A stretch of DNA of 64,000 nucleotides, from contig MKUO01000023.1 of the NCBI GenBank assembly GCA_001897855.1, positions 310,001 to 374,000 of the forward strand, written 5' to 3'. The stretch comes from Bacteroidetes bacterium 43-93. Its GTDB lineage: Bacteria > Bacteroidota > Bacteroidia > Chitinophagales > Chitinophagaceae. Below, one piece after another: positions 53,301-60,866 of the stretch (the stretch's first letter is position 1; each line of letters opens with the position of its first letter). Below the pieces are notes generated by a model. It was not told the origin of the DNA. It saw nothing but the letters and a program-made list of their open reading frames with translations, and did no database searches. The position numbers and the translations under genes are program-made.

Positions 53301-53456
53301 ATGAAACGTACGTATCAACCAAGCCGCCGCCGCCGCAAGTCTGTTCATGGATTCCGTAAGCGTATGCAAACTGCAAACGGCCGCAAAGTATTGGCTTCCC
53401 GCCGTGCAAAAGGACGTCATAAACTGACAGTTTCAGACGAACGCCGCCTGAAATAA
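53301..53456 (+). CDS. rpmH: 50S ribosomal protein bL34
   Basis: 51 residues, starting [22 protein letters not shown] and ending [11 protein letters not shown]. It is a small basic protein of the large ribosomal subunit. It is the first gene of the conserved rpmH-rnpA-yidD string; rnpA starts 25 bp later. The C-terminal TVSDERRLK extension is longer than in E. coli, as in Bacteroidota. Confidence 0.97.
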   Translation: MKRTYQPSRRRRKSVHGFRKRMQTANGRKVLASRRAKGRHKLTVSDERRLK

Positions 53457-53481
53457 TTTCAACCTTTAAAATTCAACTGCC

Positions 53482-53874
53482 ATTCGTAATACTTTAAAAG
53501 CATACGAAAGGCTGAAGCGCGAGCAACATATTGATACGCTTTTCCGCCAAGGGAAAGCGTTTTCTTTTTCGCCACTAAGGTTCATTTATATCGTTGCAGA
53601 CCGCGGGGCCGATGTTTCGCCCGTCAGGGCAGGCTTCTCCGTACCCAAGAAAAAATTCCGCAGATCTGTACACCGCCACCGTATTCTGCGCCTGATGCGC
53701 GAAGCCTGGCGCCAAAACAAACACCAGCTATACAGTATGGTGCCTGCAGATAAGCAATTGCATATCTTCTTCGTTTTTACCGGTACCGAATTGCCTGAAT
53801 ACGATGCGGTACTCCACCATCTTCTCAAAGGTATAGATCGCCTTCAATCCCTTTTTAAGCCTGCAGATGCGTAA
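53482..53874 (+). CDS. rnpA: RnpA: ribonuclease P protein component, apparent ATT start
   Basis: RnpA assists the RNA subunit of RNase P in 5' tRNA maturation. Translation from ATT at 53482 gives 130 residues ([20 protein letters not shown]), with GFSVPKKKF and the basic signature [16 protein letters not shown], a RHR form of the family's RNR motif. An in-frame TAA lies 12 bp upstream of the ATT, and no ATG, GTG or TTG exists between the rpmH stop and this N-terminus. The first canonical start in frame, an ATG at 53694, would remove the signature. The end overlaps yidD by 8 bp. Confidence 0.88.
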   Translation: MRNTLKAYERLKREQHIDTLFRQGKAFSFSPLRFIYIVADRGADVSPVRAGFSVPKKKFRRSVHRHRILRLMREAWRQNKHQLYSMVPADKQLHIFFVFTGTELPEYDAVLHHLLKGIDRLQSLFKPADA

Positions 53875-54088
53875 AATATTGTCCATACTGTTCATTTGGC
53901 TCATACGCTTCTACCAGGCCTTTATTTCGCCTCTTTTCGGGGCTAAATGCCGTTATACGCCCACCTGTTCTTCCTACGGGGTAGAAGCCATCAAAAAATA
54001 CGGCCCTTTCAAAGGTGGCTGGATGGCCATAAAGCGTTTCGCCTCCTGCCATCCATGGGGCGGACATGGCTACGACCCGGTGAAATGA
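53867..54088 (+). CDS. yidD: YidD: membrane protein insertion efficiency factor
   Basis: 73 residues, with an amphipathic N-terminal helix ([20 protein letters not shown]), the cysteine motif [11 protein letters not shown], and the C-terminal [15 protein letters not shown], the family hallmark. YidD helps YidC-dependent insertion of membrane proteins. Its ATG overlaps the rnpA stop (ATGCGTAA), so translation is coupled. The yidC gene is not adjacent. Its last 19 bp overlap the convergent amine oxidase gene. Confidence 0.95.
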   Translation: MRKILSILFIWLIRFYQAFISPLFGAKCRYTPTCSSYGVEAIKKYGPFKGGWMAIKRFASCHPWGGHGYDPVK

Positions 54089-55326
54089 TCTGCCAGCTTC
54101 TGCGCGCTTACGATAGCCGCCTCTACCGTTCCGGGATGTGGGCCGCTGTATAGAGCTTCTCCTGCAAAATAGATAGTATCCTGTATGGGTGTACTAAGCA
54201 AGGCTATAGCTTCGTTAGTGCCTTTTAGGGCGTAGCTATATCCTCCTAATGCGTATTCATTTCGCTGCCAGTTGACTATCTCCCACGATTTTAATTGTGC
54301 ACTCAGCTCAGGCATCGACATATTAAATATCGAGGCAAACGATACCAATGCCTTCTCCAGCAACTCCTCATCGTTCAGATGGGCTATATTCTTCGCTTTT
54401 GGCCCTCCGAGCCAGCCGGTCCATACTGTTCTTTGGTGCAGCGTCCACCACGTAGGGAACAACTGATCGCTCACAACAAAGCCAATATCTTTTTTGATGA
54501 AGTCTTCCCTAAACTCCAGCACGGCTTTGATAATATGCCCGAAGCCTATTTGCCGCGCTGCATAACTATATTGCTTAATAGCCGGGGTAAACTGAATAGC
54601 GGCTTTGTGGTCACTATTTTGAAGAATGCTGACGGGCACAGTAATAATGATCTTCTCGCCGCTATGTATGGTACCGTTACCGGCATGAACGGTTACTAGT
54701 CCTTGCTTCCATACCACCTGGTTTACAATAGTATTAGTGATGATCTCGCAACCATTGTCCTTACATCGCTCTGCCAAAAACTTTATCAGTTCGCTATATC
54801 CTCCGGGAATAAAATAGTTCTCATAGTTTTCGTTCGACCATTCATTGTACAATGGGCCTATGGTAGCATACTTAGCGTCTGCCAGGTCAAAGCCCTGCGC
54901 ATAGCCTGCAGCCTGTTGCCTGAGGCCCTCATACGCCTCGCCCGGAAAATAGGCGTTCAGGAAGTCGTTTAATATCAGGTCAGCCGGGGCATCCTTCATC
55001 TTATCCATCATAGCGTCCCAGTGCTCTGTTATTTCCGTCTCCTTCTTTAGTGATCCATCTTCTTTGCGGTACATATGCCCCGCCATACTTTTGTATTTGA
55101 TGCCCGCTTCCTTCAATAATTTGATGGTTTCCTCTGCATCCCCGTGTATAAATTCAGCGCCTCTTTCTACAATGCCGCTAATGGGTCCGAGCGTGTTACT
55201 GAATATCCTGCCGCCAAGCCTGTCGCTGGCTTCCAGTATCGTTACCCGGTGTTTCTCAGATAATGTCCTGGCGGCTACCAGTCCTGCAATGCCTGCGCCT
55301 ATTATAATAATATCCTGTTGTTCCAT
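54070..55326 (-). CDS. FAD-dependent amine oxidase family protein
   Basis: 418 residues. A Rossmann FAD-binding fold has [15 protein letters not shown] (about 5-19) and [14 protein letters not shown] (about 31-44). The C-terminal FAD motif is [19 protein letters not shown] (about 390-408). The whole matches the monoamine/polyamine oxidase superfamily (pfam Amino_oxidase). The substrate is unknown. No signal peptide is visible, so it is cytoplasmic. It ends inside the convergent yidD gene by 19 bp. Confidence 0.9.
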   Translation of the reverse strand: MEQQDIIIIGAGIAGLVAARTLSEKHRVTILEASDRLGGRIFSNTLGPISGIVERGAEFIHGDAEETIKLLKEAGIKYKSMAGHMYRKEDGSLKKETEITEHWDAMMDKMKDAPADLILNDFLNAYFPGEAYEGLRQQAAGYAQGFDLADAKYATIGPLYNEWSNENYENYFIPGGYSELIKFLAERCKDNGCEIITNTIVNQVVWKQGLVTVHAGNGTIHSGEKIIITVPVSILQNSDHKAAIQFTPAIKQYSYAARQIGFGHIIKAVLEFREDFIKKDIGFVVSDQLFPTWWTLHQRTVWTGWLGGPKAKNIAHLNDEELLEKALVSFASIFNMSMPELSAQLKSWEIVNWQRNEYALGGYSYALKGTNEAIALLSTPIQDTIYFAGEALYSGPHPGTVEAAIVSAQKLADHFTGS

Positions 55327-55395
55327 ATAAGGTGGTGAGGAGCAAAGTAACTCATTTTGCAGGTATGAATTTTGTGCCTTTAATATTAAAAAACT

Positions 55396-55545
55396 ATGAT
55401 ACGCAAATTAGCATCCGGAGAGTATCGCATCTACTCCCGCAAGGTAGATCCAAAGACACATAAACGCAAAAACCTGGGCACATTCAAAACACTGGAAGCA
55501 GCCAAAAAGCACGAAAGAGAGATACAGTATTTTAAGCATCACTAA
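55396..55545 (+). CDS. 49-residue protein like the Arm/AP2 domain of tyrosine recombinases
   Basis: The ORF begins MIRKLASGEYRIYSRKVDPK and has KNLGTFKTLEAAKKHEREIQ, a beta-beta-beta-helix layout like the N-terminal Arm DNA-binding (AP2-like) domain of integrases, but no recombinase follows. Short stand-alone proteins of this pattern are widespread in bacteria, so it is unlikely to be a broken integrase. Its role is unknown. It is divergent from the amine oxidase. An inverted repeat (55551-55568) lies just after its stop. Confidence 0.7.
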   Translation: MIRKLASGEYRIYSRKVDPKTHKRKNLGTFKTLEAAKKHEREIQYFKHH

Positions 55546-55550
55546 TGCTC

Positions 55551-55568
55551 ATGACAGTAAACTGTCAT
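55551..55568. repeat. Inverted repeat between the 49-residue ORF and the S41 peptidase gene
   Basis: ATGACAGT-AA-ACTGTCAT, an 8+8 bp perfect repeat. A further half-site-like ATGACAT follows at 55573. There is no T tract, so it is more like an operator than a terminator. Function is unproven. Confidence 0.35.
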
Positions 55569-55636
55569 TAATATGACATCGATTTTTATGTAGTAATTTT
55601 TATAATGCGTAGCTTGGTGTTTCAAAACCCATATAT

Positions 55637-57457
55637 ATGAGAAACATTTACCCGCTGCTCCTGTGCATTTTTTCTTTTTTCTCTTCCTTTGCACAGCCTT
55701 ATACAGCCGTATCAAGATTACCACTTGCCAAGCAACACCAGATATTATTGCAACGTGCTACTTACGCACCTTTACCCCAATTCAAAGGCACGTCTTCAGG
55801 GCCGGTCTTTGATACTACCAAATGGCAGCATTGGATAGATTCTGTTTGGGGTACAGGTATCCCTGACGCCAATAAGCTCAGTATTCTAAATACCATTTGG
55901 GCGTCGATTGATTCTACATATCCCTGCTTTGTTCACCTGCCTATGTACAACTGGGATTCTCTGATCAATGCCATGCGAACAGAGGTGAATGCCGGTGTGA
56001 GCCGTGGTCGCTTTGCTGCCATGCTTAATCATCTGCGCAGATATATTAATGATGGACACAGTACCATTTATGATCTTGCAGTCAACTATCCCAGCACTGT
56101 TTTCCCCGGTATGCCGCTGATGAGGGGAGAATCAGGGCGTTTCGGTGCCTGTATTACCATGTTGCCCGATTCCACTGCAATGGTTTATGACGCAGAACCG
56201 GGGCATCCGTTTGGTCTTCAACCCGGAGACATTGTACTTGGATACAATGGGATACCCTGGAAAGACCTGGTACAAATAATGCTCAGGCACAACCTGCCAA
56301 ATTCCGTTTATACGGGTTCCACAGATATCGCAACCTATCAGCGGATGATCAAAGGTGTAGGTGAGAATTGGTACCTGTTTGATACCATTAATATCAAAAA
56401 ATGCGACGGTACTTTGGTTAGCTTTCCGACATCATATATGGCCGCAACCAGGTACAGCAGCATGTGTACAGACCAGATGCCCGTGCCCGGTGTGCATAAG
56501 CTTAATTTCACAGAATATTATTATCAGAACAAATCTATATCCTATGGCCTTATTCATGGTACTAAGATCGGTTATATATATATGATGGACTGTGAAGATG
56601 GTACAGGCAATATATTGTATAATGCGGTGAAGCATCTTGTAGAAGATAGCGCAGCTCAATCGCTGATATTTGATATCCGGACAAACTTCGGTGGTAGCTT
56701 TAACGCTTATATCAAAACATTCGAATACCTCACGGATCTTGACAATACTCCCTGGGTAGGCTATGGAGAGCGTGTTAGCATCACCGATAGGTATACGATG
56801 TTCAACCAGCCATCTTTTTGGTACAATGTCCAGGATACGGACGCCAATTCTTTTTATCATCCTATAGCAATATTAGTAGGGCCCGAAGCAGTTAGCGCAG
56901 GCGACTTCTTCCAGGTACTATTCCGCCGGCATCCATGGGCGAGGGTTTTTGGCCGTAGCACGGCGGGGGCATATGGCTCTTACCACCCTATTGCTACGGG
57001 GCAAGCGGATTATTACGCCTCTAAGCAGGAAGTAAATTTTTATGATGTTGCTGATCCAACATTCTATCTCTCGCATACTGAATATCCTGTTGACCAAAAG
57101 GCATGGCTTACAAAAGACAGCACTTGTGCAGGTGTAGATAACGTCGTAAGCGAAGCTGTAAAATGGATCAATGGAGAATTGAGTGTGCCCACAGTCAGCA
57201 CTCGGGCGGTTGGTATTAAAGTTTATCCCAATCCTGCAACCGACGATGTTCATATACTATTTAGTAGCCCATCTTCAAGTCAGTACACCATCAGGTTATG
57301 TAATATCATGGGTTCACTAATGGTGCAGCAGTCTGCCTCAGCTGCAACAGGGAAGATAGATCTACATTGTGGCGACCTGCCCAATGGAACTTATTTTCTT
57401 ACACTCCAAAACAGCGATAGCTACCGGGTAGTACAAAAGATAAATATTGTGCATTGA
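55637..57457 (+). CDS. S41-like peptidase with T9SS sorting domain
   Basis: 606 residues with a signal peptide (NIYPLLLCIFSFFSSFAQ). The tail-specific protease region includes a PDZ-like GLQPGDIVLGYNGIPW (near 195-210) and the S41 core: SLIFDIRTNFGGSF (near 345), then the likely nucleophile in VGPEAVSAGDFF (near 418). The serine-lysine form usually has a Lys in TxGK; here the matching stretch is STAGAYGS, so the Lys is missing, and a Ser-His-Glu (tricorn-type) arrangement is possible. The last 80 residues form a type A T9SS sorting domain (GIKVYPNPATDDVHILF; DLPNGTYFLTL). So it is an exported, surface-delivered enzyme. Confidence 0.85.
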   Translation: MRNIYPLLLCIFSFFSSFAQPYTAVSRLPLAKQHQILLQRATYAPLPQFKGTSSGPVFDTTKWQHWIDSVWGTGIPDANKLSILNTIWASIDSTYPCFVHLPMYNWDSLINAMRTEVNAGVSRGRFAAMLNHLRRYINDGHSTIYDLAVNYPSTVFPGMPLMRGESGRFGACITMLPDSTAMVYDAEPGHPFGLQPGDIVLGYNGIPWKDLVQIMLRHNLPNSVYTGSTDIATYQRMIKGVGENWYLFDTINIKKCDGTLVSFPTSYMAATRYSSMCTDQMPVPGVHKLNFTEYYYQNKSISYGLIHGTKIGYIYMMDCEDGTGNILYNAVKHLVEDSAAQSLIFDIRTNFGGSFNAYIKTFEYLTDLDNTPWVGYGERVSITDRYTMFNQPSFWYNVQDTDANSFYHPIAILVGPEAVSAGDFFQVLFRRHPWARVFGRSTAGAYGSYHPIATGQADYYASKQEVNFYDVADPTFYLSHTEYPVDQKAWLTKDSTCAGVDNVVSEAVKWINGELSVPTVSTRAVGIKVYPNPATDDVHILFSSPSSSQYTIRLCNIMGSLMVQQSASAATGKIDLHCGDLPNGTYFLTLQNSDSYRVVQKINIVH

Positions 57458-57493
57458 TTACTCTATCTTCAAGTTGTACCTTCCATTTTTATT

Positions 57494-57847
57494 ATGGAAA
57501 GCACAACACCTTGCACAGTACTGTATAGGCCTATTGCCGAGGCTGAACGCTTATTAATCGAGCAATCCGGTTGGAAACGGTTTCCGCCACGCTTGCCCGA
57601 TCAGCCTATTTTTTATCCCGTAACCAATGAAGCATACGCGACACAGATCACCAGGCAGTGGAATGTTCCTGCTTATGGGGTGGGGTATGTCACCAGGTTT
57701 GCTGTAGATACCGCTTACTTGCAAAAATATGCTGTGCAGAATGTCGGCGGCGAAATTCACGATGAACTTTGGATACCTGCAGAGCAATTGGAAGAATTTA
57801 ATGATCACATAATTGGTCTTATAGAACTGGTATCCGAATTCAGATAA
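57494..57847 (+). CDS. Small protein often annotated ADP-ribosylation/crystallin J1
   Basis: 117 residues, with the family text GWKRFPPRLPDQPIFYPV, QWNVPAYGVGYVTRF and VGGEIHDELWIPAEQLEEF. Relatives are named ADP-ribosylation/crystallin J1 by automatic annotation, but this short form lacks the ADP-ribosylglycohydrolase core, so I do not accept that function. No enzyme motif is visible. It lies 36 bp after the S41 gene and 65 bp before paaY on the same strand. The latter has its own -7 box. Confidence 0.7.
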   Translation: MESTTPCTVLYRPIAEAERLLIEQSGWKRFPPRLPDQPIFYPVTNEAYATQITRQWNVPAYGVGYVTRFAVDTAYLQKYAVQNVGGEIHDELWIPAEQLEEFNDHIIGLIELVSEFR

Positions 57848-57894
57848 TATTGGTTTATCCCTGCAATTTGTAGCAAATCACACTTTTGAATTTT

Positions 57895-57902
57895 TACTTT
57901 TG
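57895..57902 (+). promoter_or_regulatory. -7 box of the PaaY-like gene
   Basis: TACTTTTG matches TAnnTTTG, 10 nt before the ATG. A TTTG at 57867-57870 is 24 nt upstream, slightly too far for a typical -33 box. Confidence 0.45.
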
Positions 57903-57912
57903 AATTTTAATT

Positions 57913-58509
57913 ATGATCTACTCATTCAAAGATTTTATACCGGTGGTACATCCTACCGCATTTGTGCATCCACAAGCTGCCGTTACCGGTAATGTTATCA
58001 TTGGTAAAGATGTGTACATAGGCCCCGGCGCTGCCCTCCGTGGCGACTGGGGAGGCATTGTTATAGAAGATGGCTGTAATGTGCAGGAAAATTGCACTAT
58101 ACACATGTTTCCCGGTGTTACCGTGTTGCTGAAAGAAAGTGCACATATAGGTCATGGGGCTATCATACACGGAGGTACCATCGGCCGAAATGTGCTGGTG
58201 GGCATGAATGCCGTGATCATGGACGAAGTAGAGATAGGCGACGAATGTATTATTGGCGCGCTTAGCTTTATCAATGCCAATACCAAGATACCTTCAAGGT
58301 CATTGGTAGTTGGCAATCCCGGTAAGGTCATCAAGGAAGTAAGCGACGAGATGATTGCCTGGAAGACCAAGGGTACGCAATTGTATCAAACCCTGCCAAA
58401 AGATTGCTATGATACACTGGTGGCCTGCGAGCCCCTGCGTGAGATGCCTGCCAACCGCCCTACACAGGAATCGCTCTATGATACCTGGAATAAGATCAAG
58501 AACAGCTAA
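57913..58509 (+). CDS. paaY: PaaY: hexapeptide-repeat protein of the gamma-carbonic anhydrase family
   Basis: 198 residues that match E. coli PaaY from end to end, including FVHPQAAVTGNVIIGKDVYIG, the metal-site histidines in CTIHMFPG and AHIGHGAIIHGG, LVGMNAVIMDEVEIGDECI and the C-terminal ACEPLREM. PaaY is a thioesterase in phenylacetate breakdown that clears dead-end CoA thioesters; in this genome other paa genes are not adjacent, though a PaaH-like dehydrogenase lies at 27703-28866. The role is therefore likely but not proven here. Confidence 0.85.
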   Translation: MIYSFKDFIPVVHPTAFVHPQAAVTGNVIIGKDVYIGPGAALRGDWGGIVIEDGCNVQENCTIHMFPGVTVLLKESAHIGHGAIIHGGTIGRNVLVGMNAVIMDEVEIGDECIIGALSFINANTKIPSRSLVVGNPGKVIKEVSDEMIAWKTKGTQLYQTLPKDCYDTLVACEPLREMPANRPTQESLYDTWNKIKNS

Positions 58510-58531
58510 TACTTGGTTTATATATAATTAA

Positions 58532-58566
58532 AAACCCGGGCCTTTCGGTCCGGGTTTGTTTCTTTT
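58532..58566 (+). terminator. Intrinsic terminator of paaY
   Basis: AAACCCGGGCC / GGTCCGGGTTT stem (11 bp, one G-T pair), TTTC loop, then GTTTCTTTT. Confidence 0.85.
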
Positions 58567-58597
58567 GGGTAATCAGTTTATTTAAACTGAAAGTTAA

Positions 58598-58960
58598 TTA
58601 AGCTTCGTCTGAATTAACCAGTTCGTTCACACATTTTGCAACGTGTGCAATGCGGGCAGGGTTCAGAGCGTAGTGAATGAATTTGCCATCACGTTCTGTG
58701 ATAACGATGTTTGCACGACGGAGTATAGCTAAATGCTGAGATGCTACAGACTGCTCCAGGCGCAATTTCACATAGATATCTGTAACATTCATGCGTTTGT
58801 TTTCTTCCAGCAATTTGATGATTTGCTGACGGAGTTTGTGGTTTATAGCTCGCAGGGTCATTGCTGCACTTTTCACTGCCATGTAATCCAATTTGATCTG
58901 TTCGTTTGAACCTTCATCTTTGCGAATAACCAGCGTATTAGCTGACATAGTCGTTTCCAT
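58598..58960 (-). CDS. ArsR-like winged-helix regulator
   Basis: 120 residues. The winged helix covers about 35-105: INHKLRQQIIKLLEENKRMNVTDIYVKL, the recognition helix QSVASQHLAILRRA and the wing ITERDGKFIHYALN. This is the ArsR fold, but the metal-binding ELCVCD-type cysteines are absent; the one Cys is near the C-terminus (VAKCVNEL). It may sense something other than metal. Targets are unknown. The preceding 180 bp hold its promoter. Confidence 0.85.
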   Translation of the reverse strand: METTMSANTLVIRKDEGSNEQIKLDYMAVKSAAMTLRAINHKLRQQIIKLLEENKRMNVTDIYVKLRLEQSVASQHLAILRRANIVITERDGKFIHYALNPARIAHVAKCVNELVNSDEA

Positions 58961-59139
58961 TTACAATTGATTTTATAAATAAATAAAAGAGTAAACTCTA
59001 TTGCGGGATAATCCCTCCTTTGTAACACCTTAACGGGATGCAAACATACGCCAATATTAAATATGAAACAAAATACTATTGAATTAAGCTGTTAAACCAC
59101 CGTTAAAATACAAATAAATTGCTTAATATATATTTGTAT

Positions 59140-59826
59140 CTAACTGTTTATCTTTGGTTTATGTGTATAAACCGATTTTAAATAAAATGGTTCCGCATAT
59201 TGTAAATTGACAAACTCATTACAATTATACCGCTCGTTTGAATATCTTGCCCATGCCTCCACGTTAATAGCTATTTCAGGTAATACCAGGTTGTCGGGTG
59301 AAGAAAATATATTATTAATTTCCTCATTAATATCTGCTGCCAGTAAGGTTTTTCCATTTAGTATTGATTTCAATGCTACCAGCTGCTCCTCATTGGCATG
59401 TTGCGGTTCTATAACAATTTCATTTTTGTTATTATATGTCGCAAAATAATATTCTTTTTCACGCGCTTGCATTACGGTTGCATAAAAATCATATTCATCC
59501 AAATATTTATAATATGCTCCGAGGATGGCAAGCTGCAGCCTGTTGTGCATCATCAGGGGTTTATCCAATACATAGCACAGCCCCTTTGCAGTAGCCAGCC
59601 CAATGCGCAATCCCGTATAAGATCCCGGACCGCCACATACTGCTATTGCGTCCAATTTGTGCATAGCAATACCTGCTTCTTGTAGTATTTCTTCTACATG
59701 CAGGTTAATGGCCGCAGCATGGTTACGGTTATCCGTATTGCGCCGGCTGCTTACTACAACCCCATCACGACTGACAGCCACTAAACCTGCATCGCCCGAT
59801 GTATCAATATGTAATAAATAGCCCAT
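59140..59826 (-). CDS. tsaB: TsaB: tRNA threonylcarbamoyladenosine biosynthesis protein
   Basis: TsaB is a structural partner of TsaD in making t6A37 of ANN-decoding tRNAs. The 228 residues start MGYLLHIDTSGDAGLVAVSRDG and contain CGGPGSYTGLRIGLATAKGL, the hallmark ASKHA region. I use the ATG at 59826; a longer in-frame start at 59934 would enter the divergent ridA gene. The -7 box TACCTTTG ends 10 nt before it. It is divergent from ridA, with the two -7 boxes only 9 nt apart. Confidence 0.92.
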   Translation of the reverse strand: MGYLLHIDTSGDAGLVAVSRDGVVVSSRRNTDNRNHAAAINLHVEEILQEAGIAMHKLDAIAVCGGPGSYTGLRIGLATAKGLCYVLDKPLMMHNRLQLAILGAYYKYLDEYDFYATVMQAREKEYYFATYNNKNEIVIEPQHANEEQLVALKSILNGKTLLAADINEEINNIFSSPDNLVLPEIAINVEAWARYSNERYNCNEFVNLQYAEPFYLKSVYTHKPKINS

Positions 59827-59836
59827 TTTGCGTGCG

Positions 59837-59844
59837 CAAAGGTA
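59837..59844 (-). promoter_or_regulatory. -7 box of tsaB
   Basis: TACCTTTG on the minus strand matches TAnnTTTG, 10 nt before the tsaB ATG at 59826; it supports that start. Confidence 0.55.
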
Positions 59845-59853
59845 CGTAGGTAT

Positions 59854-59861
59854 TACATTTG
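59854..59861 (+). promoter_or_regulatory. -7 box of ridA, next to the start codon
   Basis: TACATTTG matches TAnnTTTG with 4 nt to the ATG (59866). The tsaB -7 box lies back to back with it, so both promoters share one short 39-bp spacer. Confidence 0.55.
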
Positions 59862-59865
59862 TATC

Positions 59866-60246
59866 ATGGAAAAAAAGATAATTCGCACAGATAAAGCTCC
59901 GGCACCCATCGGACCATATAACCAGGCAGTACAATTTGGCAATATGCTATTCGTTTCCGGCCAGATAGCTATTGATCCTGCCACAGGCGAACTATATACC
60001 GACGATATACAAACAGAGACCAAACTGGTGATGGAAAACCTGAAGGCGATACTTACAGAAGCCGGTATGGACTTCAGCAATGTATTAAAAAGTACCATCT
60101 TCCTCATGGATATGGGACAATTTGCCCAGGTAAATGAAGTGTACGGTAGCTATTTCACAGAAAACCCACCCGCCCGCGAAACGGTACAGGTAGCTGGCCT
60201 GCCCAAAGGCGTAAAGGTAGAGATAAGCGTAGTAGCAGCTAAGTAA
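59866..60246 (+). CDS. ridA: RidA family reactive-intermediate deaminase
   Basis: RidA hydrolyses 2-aminoacrylate and other enamine/imine intermediates from pyridoxal enzymes. The 126 residues include APAPIGPYNQAVQFGNMLFVSGQ (pieces near 12-35), the active-site Arg in NPPARETVQVAGLPKG (about 105) and a final EISVVAAK. It forms a trimer in known members. It is divergent from tsaB and may have a leaderless transcript. Confidence 0.95.
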   Translation: MEKKIIRTDKAPAPIGPYNQAVQFGNMLFVSGQIAIDPATGELYTDDIQTETKLVMENLKAILTEAGMDFSNVLKSTIFLMDMGQFAQVNEVYGSYFTENPPARETVQVAGLPKGVKVEISVVAAK

Positions 60247-60252
60247 TATGGT

Positions 60253-60365
60253 AAAAAGTTAAAAGGTTAATAAGGTAATCGGTCAATAAGCTCATTGATT
60301 TCAGAATCAACTAAACTCAACCTAATCCCCTTGCTAACCTTTTTGCCTTATTATCTTATTAACCT
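60253..60365. repeat. Imperfect inverted repeat of AT-rich units between ridA and the DUF1569 gene
   Basis: Units of the type AAGGTTAATAAGGTAAT occur at 60262-60280. Their reverse complements (ATTATCTTATTAACC) lie at 60349-60363, about 70 bp apart. The left side also has AAAGTTAAAAGG and the right side CTAACCTTTTTGCC. They could fold as a long imperfect hairpin or be members of a dispersed intergenic repeat. It spans the convergent ends of the two genes. Confidence 0.45.
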
Positions 60366-60819
60366 ATTCTAATCCAAATTGCTTAAAATGGTGTTTGAAA
60401 TGTTTGCCATGAAATATTTTCCATTCATCATGGCTCAATGGGCCTAAGCGGGGTTGCACATGTTTGGCTTCCGGGTTTTGGCCGTAATAGTTCTCAAAAT
60501 ATTCCAGTTCGCCTTTCAGTTCATTGATCGCTCCGTCCAGGTTCGGGTGCACATATTCCGGAAGCCCCTCACCCATCAGCGGGCTCTTCAACCCCTGCGG
60601 TACTTCAGCATCAGAATAAATAAGCCTTGCCTTGGCCGCCTCCGCTTCTTCGGGCGTGCTGCGTTGCGGTACAGGAAATTTGCCGCTCGATGCTTTGATA
60701 GTCATAGTCAGGTGCTCTACCATATGTTGTGGTGTCATCATACCAAACAATGGTTTCGTATCCGGGCTAAGCGTATTCAGCCTGCCAATAGTTTCTTCAA
60801 TATTATCAATCGCTATCAT
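60364..60819 (-). CDS. DUF1569 DinB-like protein
   Basis: 151 residues, a four-helix bundle of the DinB/YfiT-like kind. The N-terminal PDTKPLFGMMTPQHMVEHLTM and the C-terminal HGKHFKHHFKQFGL supply the histidines that bind one metal ion in this superfamily. The family is known as DUF1569; some relatives are fused to oxepin-CoA hydrolase domains of phenylacetate metabolism, which is memory rather than evidence here. No enzyme activity is assigned. It is convergent with ridA. Confidence 0.75.
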   Translation of the reverse strand: MIAIDNIEETIGRLNTLSPDTKPLFGMMTPQHMVEHLTMTIKASSGKFPVPQRSTPEEAEAAKARLIYSDAEVPQGLKSPLMGEGLPEYVHPNLDGAINELKGELEYFENYYGQNPEAKHVQPRLGPLSHDEWKIFHGKHFKHHFKQFGLE

Positions 60820-60866
60820 TATCTATAAATAAATTGTAGTCGTTGTAGAATTGTCGCATTGCCACA

